From: Deminuibacter soli
Lineage (GTDB): Bacteria; Bacteroidota; Bacteroidia; Chitinophagales; Chitinophagaceae
Reading direction: 5' to 3'
Assembly: GCF_003412455.1 (NCBI RefSeq)
Contig: NZ_QTJU01000015.1
Location: 1-64,000 of the forward strand
DNA: 64,000 bases
Shown here: piece after piece, positions 43,059 to 52,718 of the stretch
How the letters are laid out: every line of letters starts with the position of its first letter
Numbering within the stretch: position 1 is the stretch's first letter
The notes under the pieces: generated by a model
What the model saw: the letters and a program-made list of their open reading frames with translations, nothing else
Databases searched by the model: none
Told to the model about the DNA's origin: nothing
Program-made: the position numbers and the translations under genes

Positions 43059-46000
43059 TCGCGAACACCTTCATAAAGCGCCCCGTAACAGCCATCGTTA
43101 TATCGACCGTGCTCATTATTTCAGGATTGATCTGCATCTTCAATCTTGCGGTTGACCAGTACCCGAATATATCGCCTCCCTCTGTCTCTATCACCGGGCA
43201 ATACACAGGCGCTGATGCACAAACCGTAGAGCAAACCGTTGCCATCCCCATTGAAGAACAAGTGAATGGTGCACCGGGCATGGAGTACATGCAAAGCACC
43301 AATACCAATTCAGGCAATATGAATGTGAGCGTCACATTCAAGGTAGGCACCAATGTGCACATCGCCACGCTTAATGTACAGAACCGTGTAGGCATTGCCA
43401 CGCCATTGCTGCCTTCGGTTGTAAGTAAACTGGGGCTTACCGTTCGTGCCCGCAACCCGAGCATGCTGATGATGATTGCGATTTATGCACCCAGGGGCAC
43501 ACACAACATCACCTTTCTGGATAACTATACCAACATATTCGTGGAAGATGCCCTGCTGCGCGTACCGGGCGTGGGTGATATCAGCGCACGCACCGACCAG
43601 TTCAGCATGCGCGTTTGGCTGAATCCCGATAAAATGGCCGCTTATGGTTTAATGCCGAAAGACATTACTGCAGCCCTTAACGCACAAAACGTATATGTTG
43701 CAGCAGGCGCTGTTGGGGCACCGCCACAGAAAAGCGAACAGGCTTTCGAGTTAACCGTATTACCCAACGGCCAGCTGCAGAAGGCATCCGATTATGAGAA
43801 CGTGATTGTTAAAACCATACCCGACAGCAGCCAGCAAGGTGCCAGACTGGTATACCTGAAAGATGTGGCCCGCGTAGAACTGGGCAAGTTTACCTTTTCC
43901 AGCAATTCCTTTGTAGACGGCAAACGCGCATCCTACCTCATGGTGTACCAGGCCCCCGGCAGCAACGCATTGGAGACAGCCAAAAACGTATACATTGAGC
44001 TCGAGAAGCTGAAAAAATTCTTCCCGCCAGATGTAGACTACAAAGTCCCCTTTGAATCTGTCACTATCATCACCGTTTCTATCCACGAAGTGCTGATGAC
44101 ATTGCTGCAGGCATTGGGACTGGTAGCGATCGTGGTGTTCCTGTTCCTGCAGAACCTGCGCTCCACGCTTATTCCCATACTGGCCATACCGGTGTCTATT
44201 CTCGGCACCTTCTGCTTTTTTATACCGCTGGGTTTTACCATCAATACCTTAACCATGTTCGGCTTTGTGCTGGCCATCGGCATTGTGGTAGATGACGCGA
44301 TCATCGTGGTAGAAGCCGTGCAGCATTACATTGATGAACAACACATGTCACCCAAGGAGGCTACCTACCATGCCATGAAAGAAATATCTGCACCGGTAGT
44401 GGCCATTGCGCTCATACTGGCCGCCGTGTTTGTACCGGTGGGCTTTATACCCGGCATTGTGGGCCGCTTGTACCAGCAGTTTGCCATTACCATTGCCATA
44501 TCGGTCATACTCTCCGCCTTTATCGCCCTATCGCTTACACCGGCACTTTGCACTTTGTTGCTGCGGCCCTCACACCTGAAAAAGAAAACCATTGTTGATC
44601 GCTTTTTCACCGCATTCAACAGCTGGTTTACGCGTTTAACAGGCAGGTATTCCAACGGTGTACAGCGCTCTATTAAAGGCGCACGTTATATTGTATTGCT
44701 GCTGGTATGTATTTGTATCGGCACATTCATCCTGTTTAAAAACAAACCCTCCGGTTTTATTCCGCCGGAGGATGATGGGCGTTTATACGTTACCTACCAG
44801 TTGCCCGAAGCATCATCTGTAGCACAGTCAGTTGAACTGATGACCAAACTGATGAACATTGTAGGTGCTACAGCTGGTGTAAACCATTATGCCGCACTAT
44901 CGGGCTTTAATATTCTCAATGGCGGCTCCAACTCCAACAACGGCACCATCTTCGTAATGCTGAAACCCTGGGAGCAGCGCAAAAACCCGGGAGAAAAACT
45001 GCCTGGACTAATTGAAGTAATGCGCGAACGTATTGCCAAAGCAGGCATTAAAAATGCCAACGTGGTAGTGATACCACCGCCGCCTATACGGGGCATCGGG
45101 CAGGCAGCAGGCTTCAGCATGCAGATTCAGCAGGGCAATACCAGCGATGATATTCACCAGTTTGAGACGGTGGTTAAAAAGTTTATTGCGGCTGCACATA
45201 AAAGCCCGCCGATCTCCACCGCGTTCAGTTATTACGCAGCACATACGCCCAGTTACAACCTTACAGTAAACCGCGAAGTGTGCCAGAAAATGGGCGTGAA
45301 TATCTCGGATGTGTTCAATACCATGCAGGCGTATATGGGCAGCCTGTTTGTAAACAATTTCACTTTGTACAACCGCACTTTTCATGTGGTGGTACAGGCA
45401 GATACTGCGTACCGCGCACTGATCAGCAACATGAACAAATACTATGTGCGCAACCAGGCCGGTCAAATGTTACCGCTTAGTTCCCTCATCAGTTACCAGC
45501 CCGCAGAAACAGCACCGCTGATCACGCACTTCAATATCTTCCGTTCTGCAGAAGTAGATGGCTCAACACCCGCAGGCTACAGCAGCGGACAAGGTATTGA
45601 AGCACTGAAAGAAACAGCTGCCAAAGTTTTGCCGCAGGGTTATACGTATGAGTTCTCCGGCCTCAGCTACGAGGAAATACGCGCAGGCACTACCACGGTA
45701 TACATTTTCCTGTTCTCTATTGTATTTGTATTCCTGTTTCTTGCTGCTTTATATGAAAGCTGGTCTGTGCCGTTCTCGGTTATGCTGGCTGTACCTATCA
45801 GCGCGTTCGGCGCTATCCTTGCACTTACGCTGGTGCCCAGGCTCACGAACAATGTGTACGCGCAAATAGGACTGATTACACTAATCGGTCTCTCCGCCAA
45901 GAATGCCATCCTGATTGTGGAATTTGCAAAGTTGCGTGTTGACCGCGGTGAAGAACTGGTGCAAAGCACACTGGAAGCCGTACGCCTGCGTTTACGCCCC

Positions 46001-46363
46001 ATCATTATGACCTCGCTTGCGTTTATACTGGGTGTAATGCCGCTGGTGCTGGCCACCGGTGCAGGCGCCGTAGCGCGCAATACCATCGGGCTGGCCGTGC
46101 TGGGCGGCATGATTGCTTCTTCCTCGCTTTCTATTTTTATTGTGCCGGTGTTGTATGTATTGTTTACGCGCCTGTCGTACGGCAAAAAGCAATTGCAGTG
46201 GCTGCAGGATCATCATGAAGAACTGATGGAGAAAGCCAAACGAGTGGAAGAACAAAACATTGATCCAGAGCTGGAATATGATATTGAACAGGCGCATCAT
46301 GAAAACAAACAAAGCCGTGAGGCAGCCAATGGCAACGGCAATGCTTCACCTGCTGCGGAATAA
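43055..46363 (+). CDS. RND efflux permease, second of two
   Basis: A 1102-residue close paralogue of the preceding permease, with the same N-terminus, the same VVDDAIIVVE and SAKNAILIVEFAK proton-relay segments, and long identical blocks in the membrane domain. Differences concentrate in the periplasmic porter loops. The pair suggests a heterotrimeric pump, as known for MdtB/MdtC. A terminator follows immediately after the stop codon. Confidence 0.95.
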   Translation: MIANTFIKRPVTAIVISTVLIISGLICIFNLAVDQYPNISPPSVSITGQYTGADAQTVEQTVAIPIEEQVNGAPGMEYMQSTNTNSGNMNVSVTFKVGTNVHIATLNVQNRVGIATPLLPSVVSKLGLTVRARNPSMLMMIAIYAPRGTHNITFLDNYTNIFVEDALLRVPGVGDISARTDQFSMRVWLNPDKMAAYGLMPKDITAALNAQNVYVAAGAVGAPPQKSEQAFELTVLPNGQLQKASDYENVIVKTIPDSSQQGARLVYLKDVARVELGKFTFSSNSFVDGKRASYLMVYQAPGSNALETAKNVYIELEKLKKFFPPDVDYKVPFESVTIITVSIHEVLMTLLQALGLVAIVVFLFLQNLRSTLIPILAIPVSILGTFCFFIPLGFTINTLTMFGFVLAIGIVVDDAIIVVEAVQHYIDEQHMSPKEATYHAMKEISAPVVAIALILAAVFVPVGFIPGIVGRLYQQFAITIAISVILSAFIALSLTPALCTLLLRPSHLKKKTIVDRFFTAFNSWFTRLTGRYSNGVQRSIKGARYIVLLLVCICIGTFILFKNKPSGFIPPEDDGRLYVTYQLPEASSVAQSVELMTKLMNIVGATAGVNHYAALSGFNILNGGSNSNNGTIFVMLKPWEQRKNPGEKLPGLIEVMRERIAKAGIKNANVVVIPPPPIRGIGQAAGFSMQIQQGNTSDDIHQFETVVKKFIAAAHKSPPISTAFSYYAAHTPSYNLTVNREVCQKMGVNISDVFNTMQAYMGSLFVNNFTLYNRTFHVVVQADTAYRALISNMNKYYVRNQAGQMLPLSSLISYQPAETAPLITHFNIFRSAEVDGSTPAGYSSGQGIEALKETAAKVLPQGYTYEFSGLSYEEIRAGTTTVYIFLFSIVFVFLFLAALYESWSVPFSVMLAVPISAFGAILALTLVPRLTNNVYAQIGLITLIGLSAKNAILIVEFAKLRVDRGEELVQSTLEAVRLRLRPIIMTSLAFILGVMPLVLATGAGAVARNTIGLAVLGGMIASSSLSIFIVPVLYVLFTRLSYGKKQLQWLQDHHEELMEKAKRVEEQNIDPELEYDIEQAHHENKQSREAANGNGNASPAAE

Positions 46364-46365
46364 AA

Positions 46366-46393
46366 AAGGCGGTCAAATTGCTTTGACCGCCTT
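46366..46393. terminator. Terminator shared by the RND operon and GH28 gene
   Basis: A perfect 12-bp stem AAGGCGGTCAAA (46366-46377) / TTTGACCGCCTT (46382-46393). It begins 2 bp after the RND stop codon and lies between convergent genes. Confidence 0.85.
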
Positions 46394-46419
46394 CTATCCA
46401 AACACATTGATTCATGTTG

Positions 46420-47973
46420 TTATTTGCCCGCCACCTGCTCTTTGGGAAAATCAGTGCTGGCATTTTTACCATCTTTTAATGTAACCAGGGGCCCTTTTGC
46501 ATGCGCAGGCGAAGCAGTTGCTTTCACCCTGCGAATGTCTACCCCATCGTAATGCGCTACTTCTATGGCATTGGTAAAATAAGGCTGCGTCATATCTGCC
46601 GCCCAGCTAAAGGAACAATCGGCTACGCTAAGTCCTTTGATATAGTTTGCTTTCAGCGCAGGTATATCTGCTGCAAACAGCTGTTCTTTCTCGCGCAGGC
46701 AACCACGCAGATCGATGTTACCGCCTGCCAGATCGTTCAGCGGGGAGTTCACAAGTTGTAAGGTTACATGATCCAGTTTAATATCCTGCAAAATGCTTTC
46801 GTCAGATCCCCACAGCAGCAAACCATTTTCACCCTTGCAGGTAATATTGCTGAAAGTTACATCACGCACGATGCCCAGTTGCCGTATATCGGGATTGCCG
46901 CGTACTGCAGAAATATGGATGGGTTCGCCATTGCCCCACCAGTCGCCCGTACGCAATTTTGTTTCAATGTACATGTTCGAGAAATGAATGTTCTCCAGCG
47001 AACCCTGGTCGCGCACAAAAATGCCGATGCCGCGTGTTGAATTGGTAATGTTTACATTGCTGATCTGGATATTGCGCACACTGTTCTGGTCAAGAAATCC
47101 AATGCGTATACCGCTTGAGGCAGACTGCAGGTTGCAGTTGGTGACCACGATATTCTGTGATACGTGACGCATGCCGCTAAAACCGGGTATTTCAAAATGA
47201 TGATCATAACCGGCGATCACCAGCGCATCATCACCTGCGCGCACATCACAATTTGCCACTACTACATTGCTGCTGCTGGTAATATCGATACCGTCTGCAT
47301 TGGGCACCAGTATACCGCTCCACACGTGTATACCATCTACCGTCACCGCATCGCAATCTGCAAAATGCAGTGTCCAGAACGGTGAATTCAACAGGGTTAC
47401 AGCCTGCATGCGCACATTTTTGCAATTGGAGAAAATCACCATCTGGTGCGGGCGCAATTTATCAGGCACCACCGGGCCATCACCAATACCACTGCTTACA
47501 TGGCGGTAGTTGTTGCCCTGTCGGGTAAACCGGGTGCCCGCTGAATCTATCTTTTTCGCATGCTGAAAGTCATGAAACGCCGGGTTATTGCCATCAATGG
47601 TGCCCTGACCGGTGATTGATACGTTCTCTGCATTCACCGTATACAGCATGCCATAGTAGTTAAGGCCATACCCTTCCCTGGTATAGGAATCATAATCAGG
47701 CAGCTTGCTGCTGCCCTTTAACACAGCGCCGTTTTCGAGGTACAACTGTACATTGCTTTTTAAATGAAACGTGCCGGTAACAAAGGTTCCGGCAGGCACA
47801 TACACCATGCCGCCGCCGTTTTTATTACATGCATCCACTGCTTTTTGTATGGCAGCCGCATTGTTGGTGCTGCCATCACTTACTGCGCCATAACTGGTGA
47901 TGTTGAATGTTTGCGCACGCAACGCAAACCAGCTGAAACAAACCAATGCCAGGCTGAAACATTTCTTATACAT
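46420..47973 (-). CDS. Glycoside hydrolase family 28 protein
   Basis: A 517-residue exported right-handed parallel beta-helix enzyme. The signal peptide is CFSLALVCFSWFALRAQ. The N-terminal NITSYGAVSDGSTNNAAAIQ is the usual pectin-lyase-fold start. Catalytic-region motifs are NADGID and GDDALVI, with SGIRIG following. The polygalacturonase GHG motif is not obvious, while RTGDWWGNGEPI is typical of Bacteroidota GH28 members, so the substrate may be a rhamnogalacturonan-type pectin. Two inverted repeats lie upstream (48013-48034 and 48042-48076). Confidence 0.9.
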   Translation of the reverse strand: MYKKCFSLALVCFSWFALRAQTFNITSYGAVSDGSTNNAAAIQKAVDACNKNGGGMVYVPAGTFVTGTFHLKSNVQLYLENGAVLKGSSKLPDYDSYTREGYGLNYYGMLYTVNAENVSITGQGTIDGNNPAFHDFQHAKKIDSAGTRFTRQGNNYRHVSSGIGDGPVVPDKLRPHQMVIFSNCKNVRMQAVTLLNSPFWTLHFADCDAVTVDGIHVWSGILVPNADGIDITSSSNVVVANCDVRAGDDALVIAGYDHHFEIPGFSGMRHVSQNIVVTNCNLQSASSGIRIGFLDQNSVRNIQISNVNITNSTRGIGIFVRDQGSLENIHFSNMYIETKLRTGDWWGNGEPIHISAVRGNPDIRQLGIVRDVTFSNITCKGENGLLLWGSDESILQDIKLDHVTLQLVNSPLNDLAGGNIDLRGCLREKEQLFAADIPALKANYIKGLSVADCSFSWAADMTQPYFTNAIEVAHYDGVDIRRVKATASPAHAKGPLVTLKDGKNASTDFPKEQVAGK

Positions 47974-48012
47974 ACGACAATTTGAGGCCGTAAAAATAAA
48001 GTCAACCGGACA

Positions 48013-48076
48013 GCACGACTATTACATATCGTGCGAATCATGATACTTATTTGCGCCTGGGGTGCAAATAAGTATC
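48013..48076. promoter_or_regulatory. Two inverted repeats upstream of GH28
   Basis: GCACGA (48013-48018) / TCGTGC (48029-48034) with a 10-bp spacer, then a perfect 13-bp pair GATACTTATTTGC (48042-48054) / GCAAATAAGTATC (48064-48076) with a 9-bp spacer. Neither has a T-run, so they look like regulator sites rather than terminators. A TATTTTTA box (minus, 47998-47991) lies between them and the GH28 start. Confidence 0.5.
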
Positions 48077-48130
48077 GATGGTTGGATGGGATGATGGTTT
48101 TATGGTTTGCCGGCTTTATGTTTTGATGGA

Positions 48131-49393
48131 CTAATGATTGAACAGTAGAAATGCAATGCCCAATGTAATAAAGATGTTAAAGGTTTGGGCCAGCAGGAAG
48201 GCGTATAATGGCTTTTTGTTGCTGGCGGTAAAGAGGTCAGCGAAGCGGGTTTCGAGGCCAATGCTGGTAAACGCCAGTGCAAACCACAAGCCCTGCAGGT
48301 TTTTCAGGCTGTCTTTCACCTGTAAGGCAGTAGCAGGTGAAACCACGAACGAAAACAACAACGAGGCGCCGATAAAACCCAGTACAAATTTTGGGAAACG
48401 CTCCCAGATAACTTTCAGCGTGGGTTTGTTTGCTGCATCTGCTGCAGCGGGATTTTTGGTATATGTCCAGTAAAGGGAAATGGCAAATGCAGCCACACCC
48501 AGCAATACGTTTTGAGAGAATTTCACAATGGTGCTGAACTTTAATGCGGTTTCACCCACCAGTGTGCCGGATGCCACTACAGCGCCTGTTGTGTCAATAC
48601 TGCCGCCCAGCCAGGCACCTGTTACTTCTTCCGGGAAATGAAAATAATGCGCAATCACCGGCATAAAAATCATCATCGGTATCGCCGTGATCAATACCAT
48701 CGAAATAACGTACGACAGCTTTTTGCCATCGCCCTTAATAGCCCCGGATGTAGCAATAGCAGCCGATACGCCGCAGATAGATACGGCACTTGATATCATC
48801 ATCGTCAGCTCATCATCTACCTTTAGTTTTTTGCACAGCCAGAACGCAAAATACCATACGGATAACACCACTACCAATGCCTGTACCAGTCCCAGTGAAC
48901 CGGCTTTCAGGATATCGGTGAAGATTACCGAAGTGCCCAGCAATACCAGGCCGATTTTTACAAACAGTTCGGTAGACAAAGCTGTTGTAAACCATTCGGG
49001 CAAGGTAAAAAAGTTGCCGATCACCAAACCAATTACCAGGCTGAAGATTACGGCTTCCAGTCCCAGGTTTTTTAACTGGCTGTTACCGGCAATGATCAAT
49101 GCAATAATGGTAAGCACATACACAATGATAAAAGCAGGAATATAAGTGCGCAATGCCTTACCCGTTAACCAGGCGCCGGTAGCAGCTATCACGGTTACGA
49201 ATAACAGCTGCCATGCAATAGCAGCGAAATTGGCAGCAGTAAATACACGGGAAGCAAGATCAGCAGTGTTATGCCAGCCAAACACCGGTACCGGCAATAC
49301 CAATCCTGAAACGGCCAGTGCAATAATCAGTGCGCCGAGCACTACAACCACCCAGTCTTCGGGCAATACAAATTTCCTGGTAGCAATCGTCAT
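48131..49393 (-). CDS. YeiH family putative sulfate exporter-like transporter
   Basis: A 420-residue protein with about 10-11 membrane helices, of the YeiH/UPF0324 family. Typical segments are GLVIGNFFTLPEW and GGSIDTTGAVVASGTLVGE. Family members are annotated as putative sulfate exporters, but the true substrate is not established. It starts 3 bp after the FAD oxidoreductase stop, so the two are co-transcribed, probably from the upstream AraC promoter. Confidence 0.88.
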   Translation of the reverse strand: MTIATRKFVLPEDWVVVVLGALIIALAVSGLVLPVPVFGWHNTADLASRVFTAANFAAIAWQLLFVTVIAATGAWLTGKALRTYIPAFIIVYVLTIIALIIAGNSQLKNLGLEAVIFSLVIGLVIGNFFTLPEWFTTALSTELFVKIGLVLLGTSVIFTDILKAGSLGLVQALVVVLSVWYFAFWLCKKLKVDDELTMMISSAVSICGVSAAIATSGAIKGDGKKLSYVISMVLITAIPMMIFMPVIAHYFHFPEEVTGAWLGGSIDTTGAVVASGTLVGETALKFSTIVKFSQNVLLGVAAFAISLYWTYTKNPAAADAANKPTLKVIWERFPKFVLGFIGASLLFSFVVSPATALQVKDSLKNLQGLWFALAFTSIGLETRFADLFTASNKKPLYAFLLAQTFNIFITLGIAFLLFNH

Positions 49394-49396
49394 ATG

Positions 49397-50842
49397 TCAG
49401 AGGGATTTTTTAGACAGGTGAAATACATCTTTTAATACAGCCTGTGCGGCATGATACCCGCACATGCCATGCACGCCCCCACCCGGCGGTGTGGAAGAGG
49501 AACAGATAAAAATACCTTTTGCCGGGGTGGCATAAGGCGTTAAACGCAGTGCGGGCCGCGTGTACAGCTGGCGTATATCCAGGATGCCGCCATTGATGTC
49601 GCCGCCAATATAATTGGGGTTATACGCCTCGAGCTGTGTGGTGTGCATTACATGCCGTTCCAGGATAATATCTTTAAAACCGGGCGCAAACCGCTCTACC
49701 TGGTTTTCAATTGCCGTAGTCATATCTTTTTGCGAACCATGCGGCACATGACAATAAGCCCAGGCAGCCTGCCTGCCCTGTGGCACACGCGATGCATCAA
49801 ACAGGCTTTGCTGTGCCAGTAATACAAACGGTTTATCCGGGTGCCGCCCTTCCCAAACCTGCTGCTCCCCGGCGGTAATTTCTTCCAGTGTATTGCCCAG
49901 GTGTACGGTACCGGCTGCACGGCAATGCGCTGCGGTAAAAGGTATGGGTTCACGCAAAGCCCAGTCAATTTTAAACACCCCGGGCCCATAACGGAAATGT
50001 TGCAGCTGCCGTTTGTAGAAGCCGCTGAAACGATCGCCGGTAATGGCCAGCAGCTGCCTGGGCGTAACATCAAATACAACTGCGTGTGAAGAAGGCAACT
50101 GGTTAAGCGAGTGTACCGGGAAGTCTGTTTCTACCTTTCCACCCAGTGCAATAAAATACTGCACCAATGCCTGCGCAATAGCCTGTGAGCCGCCTTTTGG
50201 CAAAGGCCATCCGCCGGTATGCCCTGCAGCCAGCAATACCAGGCCTACAGCAGAAGTGGTTAAATGGGTTAAAGGCTGAATACTGTGCGCTGCCATGCCT
50301 GCCCACAGTCCCCTTGCCTTATTTTCTTTAAAACGTTTGGCAATTGTAGTAGCAGCCCTGAGCGCAGGCCAGCCGAAACGCGCCATGGCAAGCGGATGTT
50401 TTGGCATATGTAAAGGCCCCAGTAATTCGGGCAATAGCATATCCCAGTCTTTTATCACAGGTTCCAGCAAACGGCGGTAAGCACCCGCATCTGCTGCATC
50501 CAAAGTATCAATGGTATTTTTTAACGAAGGAAACAAAGCTGCTGCGCTACCGTCATCAAACGGATGCGCTGCTGCAACAGGCGGTTGCAGGTATTGCAAT
50601 CCATAGTCTGCCAGCGGCAATGTTTTAAAAAAAGGGGAAGCCATGGCCAGGGGGTGAATGGCAGAACACACATCATGCACAAAACCAGGCAAGGTTAACG
50701 CGGCAGAGCGTAAACCGCCGCCGATAGTGCTTTTGGCTTCAACAAGCAGCACGTTTAAACCGGCCTGCTGTAATGCAATGGCGGCTGACAAGCCATTAGG
50801 GCCTGCACCAACAATTACTGCATCAAACGCCTTGTTTTTCAT
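49397..50842 (-). CDS. FAD-dependent oxidoreductase, phytoene desaturase-like
   Basis: About 481 residues from the Met at 50842; an upstream in-frame start at 50875 is less likely because the Rossmann motif starts right after. AVIVGAGPNGLSAAIALQQ is the dinucleotide-binding site, followed by LVEAKSTIGGGLRSA. The C-terminal VHGMCGYHAAQAVL is the usual FAD-binding end. The family is the phytoene dehydrogenase/carotenoid oxygenase-like flavoproteins. No other carotenoid gene is in the window, so the substrate is uncertain. It sits between DUF202 and YeiH genes on the same strand. Confidence 0.88.
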   Translation of the reverse strand: MKNKAFDAVIVGAGPNGLSAAIALQQAGLNVLLVEAKSTIGGGLRSAALTLPGFVHDVCSAIHPLAMASPFFKTLPLADYGLQYLQPPVAAAHPFDDGSAAALFPSLKNTIDTLDAADAGAYRRLLEPVIKDWDMLLPELLGPLHMPKHPLAMARFGWPALRAATTIAKRFKENKARGLWAGMAAHSIQPLTHLTTSAVGLVLLAAGHTGGWPLPKGGSQAIAQALVQYFIALGGKVETDFPVHSLNQLPSSHAVVFDVTPRQLLAITGDRFSGFYKRQLQHFRYGPGVFKIDWALREPIPFTAAHCRAAGTVHLGNTLEEITAGEQQVWEGRHPDKPFVLLAQQSLFDASRVPQGRQAAWAYCHVPHGSQKDMTTAIENQVERFAPGFKDIILERHVMHTTQLEAYNPNYIGGDINGGILDIRQLYTRPALRLTPYATPAKGIFICSSSTPPGGGVHGMCGYHAAQAVLKDVFHLSKKSL

Positions 50843-50901
50843 ATAGCCGTGCTGCTTTGGCCTAAAGATATCCAAAGCAACTTAATAGTAACCAAAGAAG
50901 G

Positions 50902-51318
50902 CTATCTTTCTTCTGCAATACCATGCAACAGGTAAACCAGCAGCAGTATCGCCACTACCATAATACAAACGGTAACTAATGCGGGTAACCACCGGGAACT
51001 GGTATATTCACCGGATTTGAGTTGTTTTTCGGTGTGTACATAACGTACATATGCCAGTATAGATACAACGGCACCAATGGCAATCATTGCAATACCCACG
51101 GCACCTGAATGCGTTTTAACACCTGGCATTACCTTTACGGGCGCATTGGTAAGCGCCAGTGTTACCTGCAGCACAAACAGGGCAAACTTTACAATTACAA
51201 AACCAAAGCCCATTAATGCTATGCCGGTTCGTATCCAGGCAAGAAAAGTACGTTCATTGGCCAGGTAATCTGTTGGCCCGGCCACCTTCTTTTCCCTGTG
51301 TGTTTCCTCTGTTTGCAT
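50902..51318 (-). CDS. DUF202 (YidH family) membrane protein
   Basis: A 138-residue protein. The DUF202 signature DYLANERTFLAWIRTGIALM is at residues 18-37, followed by three membrane helices. The function of this family is not known. It lies 33 bp after the AraC gene and about 60 bp before the FAD oxidoreductase. Confidence 0.9.
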   Translation of the reverse strand: MQTEETHREKKVAGPTDYLANERTFLAWIRTGIALMGFGFVIVKFALFVLQVTLALTNAPVKVMPGVKTHSGAVGIAMIAIGAVVSILAYVRYVHTEKQLKSGEYTSSRWLPALVTVCIMVVAILLLVYLLHGIAEER

Positions 51319-51351
51319 GCGCGCTTTTTTTGCTGAAAAATGGCGGGGCTG

Positions 51352-52347
51352 TTACAGCATGGCCTTCTCCCGTTGCGGTTGCGCCGGCTCGCCCTGTTGT
51401 GCAACACCATTCAGGGGGCTAAGGTTGTGTTGACCGGCACCGAGATTGCGGAAATCTCTTGGCGACAGTCCTGCATATTTTTTAAAGAATCGTGCAAAGT
51501 GCGACATCTCTTCAAACCCCAGCGAGCGGCCGATATCAGATACACTCCATTGCGTGTGCGCCAGTAATATTTTGGCTTCCTGCACAAAACGGCCGGCAAT
51601 TAATTGTGAAGTGGTATTGCCCGTAATTTGTTTGGCCAGGAAGTTTAGGTGATTCACCGAAACACCCAGCGCATTGGCCACATCCAGCGGGTACCGGTAT
51701 TTGATGGGGTGTGTTACCGACCGCACAGGGAACTGCCCTTCAAGCAACTCGTTGAAAGACACCATGAGCCGCGCACCGGCACTGGCTTCATTATTATTAT
51801 CCCGTGACGCAGCAAAACACAACTTCAGCGCAAACAGCATCAGTTGTTGCGCCATGTTACGCAACGCATCATATTTGTAGGTAAAGGTAGAACCAACTTC
51901 TGTTAACATGCGTTCGAATATTGCGCTTGCTTCTGCAGCCTGTTCGTTGGTTAGGGAGAATACGGGATATTCACCGGGCTTGAACAAAGGATATGTTCTC
52001 AGGTGGCAGGAGCCACTGATAAATACATCGGAGAAAACACAAAAATATCCGCCCTGTTCGTCATCCAGCACTTCAAGACCGTAAGGCACCAATGGATTTA
52101 CAAAAAACAAGGTGTTACCCTCCACATCATACACCTGGTCGGCATAACGTATCCGGCACTTGCCTTTCAGTAAGCAGATTTTATAAAATCCTTTCCTGCT
52201 GTAATCCACATCTATGGCAACAGGACCACCTTCTGCATTGCGTTTAAATACACTGAAATGTTCTACTTCTGCAGCCGGGGCAGCAATGCCGTTGAAATGC
52301 TCATAATAAAAATCCTGCAGCGTTTGTACTCTTATCATATTACCCAT
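51352..52347 (-). CDS. AraC family transcriptional regulator
   Basis: A 331-residue regulator. The N-terminal cupin-like sensor (about residues 20-130) precedes an AraC DNA-binding domain (VANALGVSVNHLNFLAKQI, then SVSDIGRSLGFEEMSHFARF). It has a -7 promoter box upstream. It starts a same-strand series DUF202, FAD oxidoreductase and YeiH, so it is a candidate local regulator. Confidence 0.92.
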   Translation of the reverse strand: MGNMIRVQTLQDFYYEHFNGIAAPAAEVEHFSVFKRNAEGGPVAIDVDYSRKGFYKICLLKGKCRIRYADQVYDVEGNTLFFVNPLVPYGLEVLDDEQGGYFCVFSDVFISGSCHLRTYPLFKPGEYPVFSLTNEQAAEASAIFERMLTEVGSTFTYKYDALRNMAQQLMLFALKLCFAASRDNNNEASAGARLMVSFNELLEGQFPVRSVTHPIKYRYPLDVANALGVSVNHLNFLAKQITGNTTSQLIAGRFVQEAKILLAHTQWSVSDIGRSLGFEEMSHFARFFKKYAGLSPRDFRNLGAGQHNLSPLNGVAQQGEPAQPQREKAML

Positions 52348-52402
52348 ACTATCATTTTTAATCCCATCCTGACTATTTCAATGAACAAGCATACGAAGCA
52401 TA

Positions 52403-52432
52403 CAAAATTACTAAAACCACAGCGGCCCGTAA
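52403..52432 (-). promoter_or_regulatory. Promoter of the AraC regulator at 52347
   Basis: Minus strand: TTA, 19 bp, then TAATTTTG (52410-52403), followed 55 bp later by the ATG. Confidence 0.5.
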
Positions 52433-52496
52433 CGGTATAACAGCGAATTAACAACCGGCTGCGTTACCTGCAGCCGGCTGTAATCACCGCTATTTA

Positions 52497-52680
52497 AATA
52501 GTTGGAATGGTTCCGCCATCAATTACATATTCCGTGCCGCTTAAATATGCAGCCCTGGAGAAACAAGAAACCCGATCAACTCTGCAACTTCTTCAGGATA
52601 AGCAGGCCTGCCCATAGGTATGCCGCCCAATGCAGCCATCACGCTTTGCGTTGCAGCTTCCGATCAGCACAAAGCAATAT
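52497..52680 (-). pseudogene. C-terminal relic of a short-chain dehydrogenase
   Basis: On the minus strand, [20 protein letters not shown] and GFLVS are followed, after a one-base frameshift, by [20 protein letters not shown] and a stop. This is the conserved C-terminus of SDR enzymes. The rest of the gene is missing upstream, where an intact SDR gene ends 39 bp away. It is a decayed duplicate or deletion product. Confidence 0.7.
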
Positions 52681-52718
52681 TCACCGGAATTTTGCTGAAA
52701 GCGGTTTCCTGCTGATCC

